From Phycisphaeraceae bacterium (lineage in GTDB: Bacteria; Planctomycetota; Phycisphaerae; Phycisphaerales; Phycisphaeraceae), in the NCBI GenBank assembly GCA_029260615.1, contig JAJDCX010000034.1:103703-167702 (forward strand): a stretch of DNA of 64,000 nucleotides, read 5' to 3'. Below, piece by piece: positions 43,578 to 52,672 of this stretch. The notes beneath the pieces were generated by a model, which had not been told where the DNA came from, made no database searches, and was given only the letters and a program-made list of their open reading frames with translations. The translations under genes and the position numbers were made by a program. The number at the start of each line of letters is the position of its first letter. Positions within the stretch are counted from its first letter, which is position 1.

Positions 43578-44738
43578 CTACTCGGCGGCGTCGTTCGTCT
43601 GCACATCAAACCCCGCATCATCCAGTTGCTCTCGGACCGATCGCACGATCACGTCGCCGAGCGTGTTGTCGCCGTCTTCTGCCAGACGTTTACGTTCGGT
43701 GACGACGTAGCTCTCACGTTCTGCTGTCAATGCCTGGATCTTTGTCTGTACTTCTGTGCGTTTAACCGACTGCTCCTGGACGTAGTGTTCGCGTTGCTCT
43801 TGGGTCATGGTTTTCATGGGTTCGGGAAGGTCCGCCTCTTTGACTTCATCGAGTGCGACGGATTCACTGGCAACGGCATCGACCAGATCGCTGCGGCTGT
43901 TGCTGTAAACAGCGGATGACTTGCTCTGGGCACGCTTAGCCAGGCTTGCCAGCCCATACGATCTCGCGTTGCTGTCCTGTGCTTCCTGGCGGGCACCCGC
44001 GGCCATGCCTTCTTTTCCGTACCAGAGATAGGTCGCGTTGAGTTGGAGGTTCAACTGGATCAGCTCGGCGTCTTGGGGGGCGTCGATGTGAATGACGGTT
44101 TCGTCTTGGTTGATGTTCAGGTAATTTCCCTCGGCGAGTTGTGCGCCGTGCTGCCACTTCCCTTCGATGCCCGTGTTGTAATCGCCGCAGTGGATCGTGT
44201 TGACGATCACGCCGTGCTGGATCGCGTAGGCGCAGGACTGGGTGTACTCGACGGGGCCCTGGGTGAATGGCTCGTTGCCTGCGATGAAGATCGCTTTGTA
44301 TGCGTTGGGTTCGCCGGTCCAGTCAAGACGTTTGACCGCCTCGTCGATGACCTGCCCGCAGTACTCATCCCCGCCGTTGGTTGTCAGGGCGAACAGGGCT
44401 TCGGAGAGTACATCCAGATCATCGGTCAGCGGAACGACCTGGCGGATGTAGCCCTCGCTAGCCGGGAGGTTGGTGTTGCCGTACTCGAACAGCGCCACCC
44501 TCAGGGTCGGGGTGAGGCCGTGTCTTTTCGCGGCGGCGAATTCGTTGACGATTGTCCAGAGTTGGCTCTTTGCTTGATCGATCAGCCCGTCCATTGAGTT
44601 GCTGGTATCCAGCAGGATGGCGATGTCGACCGCCGGGCGCGGTGCGGTGAGCGGTGATTTTTCACCTGCCGTCACGGCCGATTGAAGAACCAATACAGAC
44701 AGCATGATCGCTGACAGACATAAAGGCCATCGTCGCAT
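43578..44738 (-). CDS. Secreted VWA-domain protein
   Basis: The 386-residue protein has a signal sequence (RRWPLCLSAIMLSVLVLQSAVTAG) and then a von Willebrand A domain with an intact MIDAS motif DTSNS (44-48). FALTTNGGDEYCGQVIDEAV and KAIFIAGNEPFTQG follow in the domain. The C-terminal third is helical and charged (EADLPEPMKTMTQEQREHYVQEQSVKRTEVQTKIQALTAERESYVVTERKR). The ribosome-binding site GGAG is close to the ATG. Substrate and partner unknown. It lies 140 bases downstream of neuC and may be in the same transcript. Confidence 0.82.
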   Translation of the reverse strand: MRRWPLCLSAIMLSVLVLQSAVTAGEKSPLTAPRPAVDIAILLDTSNSMDGLIDQAKSQLWTIVNEFAAAKRHGLTPTLRVALFEYGNTNLPASEGYIRQVVPLTDDLDVLSEALFALTTNGGDEYCGQVIDEAVKRLDWTGEPNAYKAIFIAGNEPFTQGPVEYTQSCAYAIQHGVIVNTIHCGDYNTGIEGKWQHGAQLAEGNYLNINQDETVIHIDAPQDAELIQLNLQLNATYLWYGKEGMAAGARQEAQDSNARSYGLASLAKRAQSKSSAVYSNSRSDLVDAVASESVALDEVKEADLPEPMKTMTQEQREHYVQEQSVKRTEVQTKIQALTAERESYVVTERKRLAEDGDNTLGDVIVRSVREQLDDAGFDVQTNDAAE

Positions 44739-44878
44739 CGCGGGCTCCTTTCGGGTTGGGTACAGCTAACGCCGCGGCAGGCGGACTCCACCTGGGCGGG
44801 TTCCTGGCTGTGTACCGGTTTACTACCCACGGTTGGACGCCACGGTTCGGGGTAAGTTCCCAAGACGTGTTTCTTTTT

Positions 44879-45964
44879 TTAGTAGGCGTTGTGCTTATGC
44901 AGCGGGACGGCCTGTGGGCCCAGCTTGGCGAGCAGATTGGCGATGTGTTTTCCGGCCTGACCATCGCCGTAGGGGTGGCGCATCCGGCGGAGGTCCAGCT
45001 TCAGGGCCTTATTGATCGCCCGGGTGACGGAGTCCTTCCCGTATGCACAATCAACGACGTTCCCCGGCTTCTCACGACCCCCTTGCCTGGGTCCGATGTT
45101 CACACACGGTACGCGCATCGCGGCCGCTTCGATCAGGCCCGCCGAGGTGTTCCCGACAATTATGCGTGCGCCTTTGAGCAGTGACAAGAAACGGTCACGC
45201 GGCAGGTGTTCTATCGGCTTAACCTTAGAGCTACGGATCGCCCGGCGGATGCCCTCGTTGCCCGGGTCAAGGTTTGGCATCATCACCAAACACTTGTAGC
45301 CACGGGTTGCTAAGAGTGTCGCACGCATCCGGCTTGCTTCGGTCGCATCGGTTTCCCCGACGGGGTGCTGCATCACGATCAGTTCGGGCGCGTCCTCTGC
45401 CGGCTCAATTTCCCCGAGCCCATCGACTGCGGGTGAGCCGGCCTTATGAATCAATCCGAGCGCTTCGCCCATGCGGATCAATCGCTTCATGCTCTGGGTG
45501 GTCGCGGGGAAGTGCAGGTTTGCCAGCTTGCTGACCGCATGTCGGATCGCTTCGTCGGCAACACCCTCGGCCCGGTCGCCGCCGTGAATGTGCGCTAACC
45601 GATAGCCTCCGGTTGCCGCTGCGCACGCGGCCGCCAGCACTTCGATGCGGTCACCCAGCACGACCACAAAGTCTGGTCGCAGCCGTGCAAATGCACTTCC
45701 AAAACCTGTCACGCCCCGGCCTAGCGATTCGGTATCCGCAGACCGTCCCGTCTTCCCTTTGGTTTGCATCCGTACCTTGGCGGAGATCGTAACCCCCGCC
45801 GCCTCGATGTCTCGCCACGAACCCTGCACCATGTGCGAGCCCGCCACGATGATGCGCAGGTTCAATTTCGGGTGTGCTTTGATTGCGTGCATCGTGCTTA
45901 ACAACAGCCCCGACTCCGCCCGGCTGCCGGTGACCACCGCGATGGTTTTATGTTTACCTGGCAT
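44879..45964 (-). CDS. UDP-N-acetylglucosamine 2-epimerase (hydrolysing), NeuC/LegG-like
   Basis: The 361-residue enzyme releases a free 2-epimerised amino sugar from its UDP form on the way to a nonulosonic acid. It has the family motifs VTGSRAESGLL, FVVVLGDRIEVLAAA, the signature HIHGGDRAEGVADEAIRHAVSKLANLHFPAT (with Asp where Glu is usual), and GNTSAGLIEAAAMRVPCVNIGPRQGGREKP. It lies two bases after neuA-like on the same strand. Sugar specificity (sialic, legionaminic or pseudaminic) cannot be told. Confidence 0.9.
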   Translation of the reverse strand: MPGKHKTIAVVTGSRAESGLLLSTMHAIKAHPKLNLRIIVAGSHMVQGSWRDIEAAGVTISAKVRMQTKGKTGRSADTESLGRGVTGFGSAFARLRPDFVVVLGDRIEVLAAACAAATGGYRLAHIHGGDRAEGVADEAIRHAVSKLANLHFPATTQSMKRLIRMGEALGLIHKAGSPAVDGLGEIEPAEDAPELIVMQHPVGETDATEASRMRATLLATRGYKCLVMMPNLDPGNEGIRRAIRSSKVKPIEHLPRDRFLSLLKGARIIVGNTSAGLIEAAAMRVPCVNIGPRQGGREKPGNVVDCAYGKDSVTRAINKALKLDLRRMRHPYGDGQAGKHIANLLAKLGPQAVPLHKHNAY

Positions 45965-45966
45965 CG

Positions 45967-46689
45967 TTACGCGACCGAACTCTTACGGCGTTCCAGAAGC
46001 ACGGCCTCGGCGACGCGCAGGTCCAACCGGCTGTCAATATCGATCACGTCGTCCGGTTTATTTATGATTGCTTTACGGTTGTCGCCGAGGAATGCGTGCG
46101 GGCGTTGCGGGTCCACGTTGAAGAGGCTTTTGCGCGTCACCGCGATGACCCCGCCGTTGAGCATGTAGACCGGGGGCAGGTCTTGACGTCGGTAGATGTC
46201 ATTGGGCTCGTACATCAGAAGTTCATCGCCCGTGTCGCCGCCCAGTTGTTTCATCCAGTAGGGGTGCATCTTCTCGACGGGGTACACGCTCTGCACGCTG
46301 TCGCAACCGGTCTCGGTGAGTTTGGCAACGGCGAGGTCGGTCAGGTCGGCGGGCCTGACGGGGATGTTGCCGTAGAGGATCACCACCGCTTCAAAGGGCT
46401 TGCCCGCCTGGGCCTCGACAGCCAGGACCGCGTGCCTCGCGGCGCTATCGACCGTCGCGTTGTCTTTTGCGGTTTCTGTGGAACGTTTCACGACCTCGAC
46501 GCCCATCGACCTGCCGACCTCTGCCAGGTCGTCGCCATCGGTCGATAAGACAACCCGTCCCGCACGGCGAGAACCCAACGCATGTTCGAGTGTCCACGCC
46601 AGCATCGGTCGGCCTGCGACGTTGAGGCTGTTTTTGCCGACGAGCCCTTTGCTGCCTGCCCGGGCGAGGATGATGGTCAGTGTCTTCAT
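45967..46689 (-). CDS. Acylneuraminate cytidylyltransferase (NeuA/LegF-like)
   Basis: The 240-residue enzyme activates a nonulosonic acid with CTP. It has the cytidylyltransferase start (LTIILARAGSKGLVGKNSLNVAGRPMLAWTLEHAL), the binding motif VVLSTDGDDLAEV and ILYGNIPVRPADLTDLAV. Asp and Asn of the metal and sugar site are in NGGVIAV. It sits between a radical-SAM-like gene and neuC-like, in the same minus-strand operon. Confidence 0.9.
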   Translation of the reverse strand: MKTLTIILARAGSKGLVGKNSLNVAGRPMLAWTLEHALGSRRAGRVVLSTDGDDLAEVGRSMGVEVVKRSTETAKDNATVDSAARHAVLAVEAQAGKPFEAVVILYGNIPVRPADLTDLAVAKLTETGCDSVQSVYPVEKMHPYWMKQLGGDTGDELLMYEPNDIYRRQDLPPVYMLNGGVIAVTRKSLFNVDPQRPHAFLGDNRKAIINKPDDVIDIDSRLDLRVAEAVLLERRKSSVA

Positions 46690-46737
46690 CGCGTTACCTG
46701 TTTGGTTTGCTTGTCTATCTGTCGGTGTGGGTCGTAC

Positions 46738-48423
46738 TCAAGGCCGATGCCATTCTACGCATCCGCCACAGATGGTTAATTCGTTCCACCGTTGTTCGTC
46801 GTGCGCTTTGGCGAATGTTTGCGAGTCACGCCAGATGTCGATCAGTGTTTGGGTGCGTGTGTCGCCGATCGGGGACCTGCCTTGCCAGTCCTGGTCACAC
46901 ATCGCCACCGTGCCGTCACTTAGGATCGACATCCGTCGGGTGATCTGTAAGCAGCCTCGGCGGTCCGGCGGCTCCATCGGGACCGGACTCATCGCCGGCA
47001 TCAGCCCGCAACCGTCACACGCCGGAGCGATCAAAGCGTGGCCCATGTAGTGGGTCCACTTGTCAAAGAAACTTTCCAGTTCCGGCAACGTGTCGGCTGT
47101 CTTGACCATCGACGGGACCAGCCAGGGCATCGCGCCCTTTGCGTCCCCGCCTTCCCCCGCGCGGCGGATGCGTTCGTTGTACAGCCATTCAATATTGTTT
47201 AGCACCTGCTTAAACCCGTCGGTGCCCATTGCTTTTTGATAGGTCTCGGCTGTGTCTGCGTTGAACCGCACGAGGATCAGTTCGATCGGTAATTCCAGAA
47301 GCCGGGCCAGGTCTTCTTGGTCGCAAAGCAGGTCTGTTTCGATGCCTACGCTGAGTACGCCTGATTCGTGTGCCGCAGTGGCGATCTGTTCCCACTGCGG
47401 GTGCAGCATCGCGTCACCTAGACCTCCGAGCATCAGCGTCACGTCAGCCCCTGAGTCGTCTTCGCCGAGTTGTTCAATGATACGCAACGCAAGATCGGTG
47501 TCGATGTCTGGCCGGTCGAAGGTTGTGTGGTGGTGAGGGGTGATCGGGCCGGCGGGGGTTCGGCGGGGGGTCAGTTCGAGCGTGACCATCCTGGGCAGCC
47601 ATCGGTAGATCATCCCGGGATCATCCGACCGTATGGCCCGGCAGGTTTGCGTGATTGTTTCGGCGTCGGCGTCACCCAGCGAGTCACCCAACCGTTCGGC
47701 GAGCGCCTGGATCATTGCGGTGCTGCGTGGCGTGTCATAAACCAACCGCTCGACCGTGTCGCGCACTTCGGCGGGGATCGTGCAATTCACATCTCGGCCG
47801 ACCGGGTCGATGTGCGGATGTACGGGGCTGTACGCCAGGATGTCGCCGAATCCCGCCAGCCCATTGCTTAGCTGTTCCAAGATATCCAGGCTCACCGCGA
47901 TCCCCGACAGGCCCGGGGGCGCCTGCGTGAAAATCATCTTCATCGCCTCGACGTCTTCGTAGAGCTTGTCCAGTTGCTTGCTGGCGTAAGACGGATCAAA
48001 CAGGCACCAGTCGCCCCGCACGATCAACGCGGTCTTCCCGCCGTGAGTGCGTAGCGCTTCTGCAAGCGGGCCTGCCGGTAGTAGCTCGTCGTAGCAGGTT
48101 GCGCCGCCGAGCCCGCCGCGCCAATGCGGCTGCGCCCACTTGCGGGACGAGACCCACCTGGCTAACTGTTTGTCTTTGAGGCAGCCGGGGTCCATGTGGG
48201 CCAGCACGGGCTTGGCGATCTTCAACTTGGACAGGTCGATCAGTGAAAGCGGGTCTTGCCCGGGGGGGTGGATCAACACAACCTTCTGAACGTTCGGGAT
48301 CGACGCCGCACGTCGGACGGTGTGTTCCAGGATATTAGCATCGCCGAGTTGATCGCTAAGCCGGGCGCGCAGCCCAAGCCGGCTTGTCTGCGTGTCGGTT
48401 GGGATCAAGGCAATCACGGGCAT
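46738..48423 (-). CDS. Radical-SAM-like protein with SPASM-type C-terminus, cluster cysteines lost
   Basis: The 561-residue protein starts with a nucleotidyltransferase-like region (MPVIALIPTDTQTSRLG), followed by a barrel domain (from about 278: RMVTLELTPRRTPAGP, then LMLGGLGDAMLHPQWEQIATAAHESGVLSVGIETDG-like strands). In radical-SAM enzymes 'LELT-x-x-C-N-x-x-C-x-x-C' binds the 4Fe-4S cluster. Here the same place reads LELTPRRTPAGPITPHHH with no cysteine. The C-terminus keeps SPASM-type cysteines (CDGCG, GCLQITRR, MCDQDW, CGGC). It is in the Maf-neuA-neuC operon, so it may be a glycosylation-linked binding protein. Catalysis by the usual radical mechanism is unlikely. Confidence 0.7.
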   Translation of the reverse strand: MPVIALIPTDTQTSRLGLRARLSDQLGDANILEHTVRRAASIPNVQKVVLIHPPGQDPLSLIDLSKLKIAKPVLAHMDPGCLKDKQLARWVSSRKWAQPHWRGGLGGATCYDELLPAGPLAEALRTHGGKTALIVRGDWCLFDPSYASKQLDKLYEDVEAMKMIFTQAPPGLSGIAVSLDILEQLSNGLAGFGDILAYSPVHPHIDPVGRDVNCTIPAEVRDTVERLVYDTPRSTAMIQALAERLGDSLGDADAETITQTCRAIRSDDPGMIYRWLPRMVTLELTPRRTPAGPITPHHHTTFDRPDIDTDLALRIIEQLGEDDSGADVTLMLGGLGDAMLHPQWEQIATAAHESGVLSVGIETDLLCDQEDLARLLELPIELILVRFNADTAETYQKAMGTDGFKQVLNNIEWLYNERIRRAGEGGDAKGAMPWLVPSMVKTADTLPELESFFDKWTHYMGHALIAPACDGCGLMPAMSPVPMEPPDRRGCLQITRRMSILSDGTVAMCDQDWQGRSPIGDTRTQTLIDIWRDSQTFAKAHDEQRWNELTICGGCVEWHRP

Positions 48424-48463
48424 CGGTCGGCTCTTGCTGAAAGTACTCGCTCTTTGGTGACGG

Positions 48464-50416
48464 TCAGGTCACTGCGGGGCTTGGGGTTTTTTGCTTGTGG
48501 GGTTTGGTTTGCGGTTTGGTTGTTGCTAGACGGTAACTCTTATCGACGCGCTGCTGCGCCTCATCGAGGATGCTTAACGCCTCATCACAGGCCTGCATCA
48601 GCCAGTCAAGGTTTTCGATGTCACGCTCGATCTGGTGTGTCTGGCGTGTGAAGGTGTCTTTGCTTACATGGGAAATCGCGCGGTCGGCCTTGGCTCGTTT
48701 GAAAGACCCGATCGTGTTCAGGGCATTCACCAGGTTGAAGGTCGATGCCAGGTCTACCTCAACGTGCTTCTGGAGCTTGGTGAGTTGAGCGAACAGATTG
48801 CCGACGCGGGCCTTGTCACGCTGATGCTCGAGCATCTGCTTTAGGATCGACATGGATTTCTGTGCGCTGCCACGCAGGTCGTTGACCTCACGGACACGTT
48901 GACGAAGCAGGCTGCGCAGCTCACCCAATCTGGATCGGTCAAGCCCGATCGGTGGGATCGGGAGCTTGGGGGTCTGCCGGGCCGCGTGTTTTTCAATCGC
49001 CTCGGCAAGCGTGATCTGTGTGGCGTGTTCTTTGGGAACGCCGCCCTCGGTCGCGTCGAGGATTGTTTGCTTGGCGGTGGCGAAGTCACGCTCGAACTGC
49101 TTGAGGTAGGTGACCATCTGCTCGTCGGTATAGATCGGCCGGCCGTGGATGTCGTCGGTTTTGCGCAGATGGCCCTTCATCCGCACGACTCGCCGCCACT
49201 CCATCATCTCGATGGTGTTAAACGGGTTGAGTTCGCTGGACCAGACCTTATGGACTGCGGTCCCGGGCGCGTAGTACAGCCCGTCGGAGAAGCCCAGGTC
49301 TTGGCCGATGAAGATGATCGGGTCGCAGCCCAGGTGCTGCGCGAGGTAGAACGACAGGTGCGCGACGGTTGCCCCGGACTTGATCGGGATGCGTGGGATT
49401 GCCATGTCGCCAAGCAACAGGTCGTTGAACTGTGAGTAGGGGACACGGATCGGGCCGGGGAAACTTTCCAGTACCGTGCGGTGGGCTTTGGGCTCGGCGA
49501 CCAGGGTTACGTCCGGCAACGGCGGGAGGTTCTCGTAGAACCGACTGGAGATGTGAGAGTAATCCAGTGCTGTCACGAAGTCGGGTTTGATTCCACGGGC
49601 GAGAAGTGGCTTGAGCGCGGTCTGGGCGGCGATCACGATGAGCTTCGACCGTGTTTGCGGATCGCTTAGCAGGTCGACATTCTTCACCAGGCTGGGCCCG
49701 GCGGCGACACACACCGCTGGGTAACCCTTGGCAATGCCGTGCAACTCGTCGGTCCCGGCGCCGGCGGTGTAGTGGTCGATGTTGCTCGCTAGGTTCCGGC
49801 AGGTCCTTGAAGCGTTGACCAAGGCGGTCGCCACATTCGTCCGGCAGAACGCCAAGACCTCAGCGACCATCTTGCTGAAGTCACGGGTCGGTTGCTCGTT
49901 GCGTTGTTTGCTGGGCGGGTGGGTCAGCAGGTGCATGCCTTGAGTGATCGTTCCCGCGTGCTTTTCGATCCGCTCGAGTAACGCCGCACGATCGGTCTGG
50001 CTGTCGGCCAAGACCAATTCGCCCCGGGTCAGCCAACCGCGGTGGTCGATCCGCTCAAGCACCGCCCGCCACATCCCGGCGTCCGACTCAAACACGATCA
50101 GCACACCCCGATCGCCCATGCCCTTCGCCAACTCTGCAATGTGGTAGCCAAGGCCCATCCCAATGGCGACCACGCAGGCCATCTTGTCGTGTTCGATCCC
50201 CTCGACGAGTTTGGCGGCTTCTTTGGCTGGGTCGTACCGGCTGGCTAGCCACAGCGGTCGGCCGTTGTGGTCAACGCTCACGGTCAACGGCCCGGACTTC
50301 GAGGGCGTCCAATCCAGCTCCGTGGGCTGTGCCTGCTCGATCCGCTGGGCCAGGTCGGGGTCTCGCTGACGGATCACCGCCAGGTTCTGGTTCAGGATGT
50401 CAGACGGTGTAGGCAT
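48464..50416 (-). CDS. Maf-type (DUF115) flagellin glycosyltransferase
   Basis: The 650-residue protein matches the motility accessory factor family (MAF_flag10/DUF115): ACVVAIGMGLGYHIAELAKG, VAAGPSLVKNVDLLSDPQTRSKLIVIAAQTALKPLLARGIKPDFVTALDY (the 'vaAGPSL' and 'ALDy' motifs), FIGQDLGFSDGLYYAPGT, and a long helical C-terminus. Maf proteins transfer nonulosonic acids to flagellin. It is the first gene of a four-gene operon with the radical-SAM-like protein, NeuA- and NeuC-like enzymes. The flagellin itself is not in the window. Confidence 0.85.
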   Translation of the reverse strand: MPTPSDILNQNLAVIRQRDPDLAQRIEQAQPTELDWTPSKSGPLTVSVDHNGRPLWLASRYDPAKEAAKLVEGIEHDKMACVVAIGMGLGYHIAELAKGMGDRGVLIVFESDAGMWRAVLERIDHRGWLTRGELVLADSQTDRAALLERIEKHAGTITQGMHLLTHPPSKQRNEQPTRDFSKMVAEVLAFCRTNVATALVNASRTCRNLASNIDHYTAGAGTDELHGIAKGYPAVCVAAGPSLVKNVDLLSDPQTRSKLIVIAAQTALKPLLARGIKPDFVTALDYSHISSRFYENLPPLPDVTLVAEPKAHRTVLESFPGPIRVPYSQFNDLLLGDMAIPRIPIKSGATVAHLSFYLAQHLGCDPIIFIGQDLGFSDGLYYAPGTAVHKVWSSELNPFNTIEMMEWRRVVRMKGHLRKTDDIHGRPIYTDEQMVTYLKQFERDFATAKQTILDATEGGVPKEHATQITLAEAIEKHAARQTPKLPIPPIGLDRSRLGELRSLLRQRVREVNDLRGSAQKSMSILKQMLEHQRDKARVGNLFAQLTKLQKHVEVDLASTFNLVNALNTIGSFKRAKADRAISHVSKDTFTRQTHQIERDIENLDWLMQACDEALSILDEAQQRVDKSYRLATTKPQTKPHKQKTPSPAVT

Positions 50417-50538
50417 AACGTCTGGGTATTATCGGAACATGGGTGCTTGGCGCTTGATATTCCCCGGCCATAGCCCGTTGTTAAACACAGGGACCGACTG
50501 GATTTGCCTGCGAGGCTTTGGGTGACAAAGATGTAGGT

Positions 50539-51147
50539 ATGAATCTTGACCCTCCGTCGATGTTTGAGCACTTGTTTCTGGAGTCGCCTTGGGCTGTGCT
50601 GGCGGTGTGTGTCATCGCGGCGATCGTGTTGGTAGCGGTGGGGCGGCACAGACGCAGCAAGCGGGTGGCGGCTCTCGCGATCATTGCGCTGATCTTGGGG
50701 GTTGGGGTCTGGGGCCTGGCGAAATCGGTGACCACCGACCGGGAACAACTGATTCAGGATACTCAAGCTCTTATCGCTGCAACCGCACCGTTGGATGGGG
50801 CGGCGCTGGATCGTCTGCTGGACCCGGCTGTGACTGTCAGCGGGCCCGATGGGACGGTCTGGCTGGACTCGGGGCGGGTTACGCCGCGTCTGCATAAGGT
50901 CGTCAGCCGGTTCGGCGTCAACGACCAGCGGGCTCGGAATATCCAGGCTATCGCACATGACACCGGCTGGGGCGAATCGACCGTGACGGTCCGTACGGAA
51001 TTAAGCAGTGCTGGGGGCACCCCGATCAACACCGGCTGGCGGCTTTCCTGGCACCGTGGGCAGGGAACAGATGGCGCATGGCGGGTGGTTGATATACGAT
51101 GGATGCGGTTCCAGGGCCAAGAGGTCCAGCGGGGCATGATGCCCTGA
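50539..51147 (+). CDS. Membrane-anchored protein of unknown function
   Basis: The 202-residue protein has two membrane helices (WAVLAVCVIAAIVLVAVG and VAALAIIALILGVGVWGLA) and a soluble C-terminal domain (SAALDRLLDPAVTVSGPDGTVWL, then TVRTELSSAGGTPINTGWRLSWHRGQGTDGAWRVVDIRW) that resembles an NTF2/SnoaL-like fold. The ATG at 50539 is preferred to the upstream TTG. No further family is recognised. The next gene starts 18 bases after its stop. Confidence 0.65.
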   Translation: MNLDPPSMFEHLFLESPWAVLAVCVIAAIVLVAVGRHRRSKRVAALAIIALILGVGVWGLAKSVTTDREQLIQDTQALIAATAPLDGAALDRLLDPAVTVSGPDGTVWLDSGRVTPRLHKVVSRFGVNDQRARNIQAIAHDTGWGESTVTVRTELSSAGGTPINTGWRLSWHRGQGTDGAWRVVDIRWMRFQGQEVQRGMMP

Positions 51148-51164
51148 TACGAAAGGACGACCTG

Positions 51165-52160
51165 ATGCGGATTGGTGATGCTCGTTTACATACAACCGCC
51201 CGGTTAAAGTTCCCGGCGGTCTTGATCGCGGTATTTTGTTTGTTGGCGGTGATGCCGTGGTCACAGGCCCGCGCCGATGAAGCCGAGTCTTACGACCTGC
51301 GCCCAAGCTGGACGCCCGGCCAAACTTCGCGCTACGAGGTCTGGTCCAGCCGAGCCCAGCACGCCACCGTCACACTTGCCGGGCAGAGCCGGACCATCGA
51401 CATCACCATGGTCAGCGAGGGCGAAATCATATGGACTGTCGATAAGGTCAAGTCTGATGGCTCGGCCACATGCACGATGACCATCGACTGGCTGACCTTG
51501 GATTACACCCCCGACGACGGCAAGACTCTCAAGAACGACTCACGCAAAGGCAAGGGTGACATCGAACCCTTTCACGCACTTCTTAAAGCGATGGCCGGGG
51601 TGCCGATCAAGGTCACCGTCGGGCCTGATGGCACGGTTACGAAAGTCCAGGGCGTCAAGGCGGTCGCCGCGAAGATCAAATCCGAACTCAAAGAAATGGT
51701 CCCGGAAGATTTGGATTTTATCGAGACCGCCACCGACCTGGCGACCCTCGTCGCTGCGCCTGATTCGGTTGCGGTGGGCAAGAACTGGAAGGCTGGGATG
51801 AAGTGGACGTGGTCCGACGCCCCGTTTGAGGGCTACATGCACCACGACATGGCATACACCCTCTCGGGGATCGAGCAGATGGCTGGGCTGAGGATCGCGG
51901 TGATCGATGGGCGATCCAAACTCAAACTTGAGTTGGATCGTTCGGACCTGCCCGAGGGGATGCCGCCGTTCGATGTCAAGCTCATCAAAGGCGAATTGCA
52001 GACCCAGATCTTGTTCGACCTGTCGCGATCCGAGGCGGTCGGGCGCAACTCGATCCAGACGACCACGATCGACGTCACCATCCGTATGCCCAACGCCAGC
52101 ATCACCCGCCGGGTTGAGCAGACGCTTCAGGGCCAGGCCTTGCGGATAGAGGAAGACTAA
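51165..52160 (+). CDS. Secreted protein of unknown function (DUF6263-like)
   Basis: The 331-residue protein has a signal sequence (LKFPAVLIAVFCLLAVMPWSQARA) and a beta-rich mature part: YDLRPSWTPGQTSRYEVWSSRAQHATVTL, then GPDGTVTKVQGVKAVAAKIKSEL and WKAGMKWTWSDAPFEGYMHHDMAYTL. The 'y-x-g-x-x-x-x-Y' start and late 'dvt...R.eq.' end resemble DUF6263-type planctomycete proteins. A GGA ribosome-binding site precedes the ATG. Function unknown. Confidence 0.6.
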   Translation: MRIGDARLHTTARLKFPAVLIAVFCLLAVMPWSQARADEAESYDLRPSWTPGQTSRYEVWSSRAQHATVTLAGQSRTIDITMVSEGEIIWTVDKVKSDGSATCTMTIDWLTLDYTPDDGKTLKNDSRKGKGDIEPFHALLKAMAGVPIKVTVGPDGTVTKVQGVKAVAAKIKSELKEMVPEDLDFIETATDLATLVAAPDSVAVGKNWKAGMKWTWSDAPFEGYMHHDMAYTLSGIEQMAGLRIAVIDGRSKLKLELDRSDLPEGMPPFDVKLIKGELQTQILFDLSRSEAVGRNSIQTTTIDVTIRMPNASITRRVEQTLQGQALRIEED

Positions 52161-52210
52161 TCAAGCCGGGGCCAGCACACGCCGGTCCGTACCGATGGAG
52201 TGAAGTAACC

Positions 52211-52621
52211 ATGTCACAGTTAACGAATGATCGCCCGGCCCGCGCTCTGGTTGCGGCCGCCGCTTTGCTTGGGTTGCTCGCGGTTGTTGCCGGGACTTTT
52301 GCCGCGCATGTGCTGGATAAGAGCCTGGACCCTAAATCGCTCAATACGTTTGATGTGGCGGTCCGCTACCACATGTACCACGCGCTGGCGACGTTGGGGG
52401 CGGCCTGGATCTGGACCCGTTGGCCCAGCCGTCTGCCACTGCTCGCGGGGTGGATGTTCATCGCCGGTGCTGTCTTATTCAGCGGGAGTCTTTACATCCT
52501 CGTCGCCACCGGCGCGAAGTGGCTGGGGATGATCGCCCCCATCGGCGGCAGCGCTTTCCTGGTCGGCTGGCTGCTTTTGGGGTTGGCTGCAATTCTACCC
52601 GTCCGCGCTTCCAAGACCTGA
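52211..52621 (+). CDS. DUF423 membrane protein (YgdD-like)
   Basis: The 136-residue protein has four hydrophobic segments and the family core GTFAAHVLDKSLDPKSLNTFDVAVRYHMYHALATL (the 'GAfgAHaL...l...w.ta..Y...Ha' pattern), followed by AGAVLFSGSLYILVATG and APIGGSAFLVGW. This is the DUF423 family of small inner-membrane proteins, function unknown. It is followed closely by a HYExAFE protein. Confidence 0.88.
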   Translation: MSQLTNDRPARALVAAAALLGLLAVVAGTFAAHVLDKSLDPKSLNTFDVAVRYHMYHALATLGAAWIWTRWPSRLPLLAGWMFIAGAVLFSGSLYILVATGAKWLGMIAPIGGSAFLVGWLLLGLAAILPVRASKT

Positions 52622-52672
52622 CCCCGTCGGTTTTGCCCCGCTGCCACCGATCACTTGACGTACAATCTCCCC

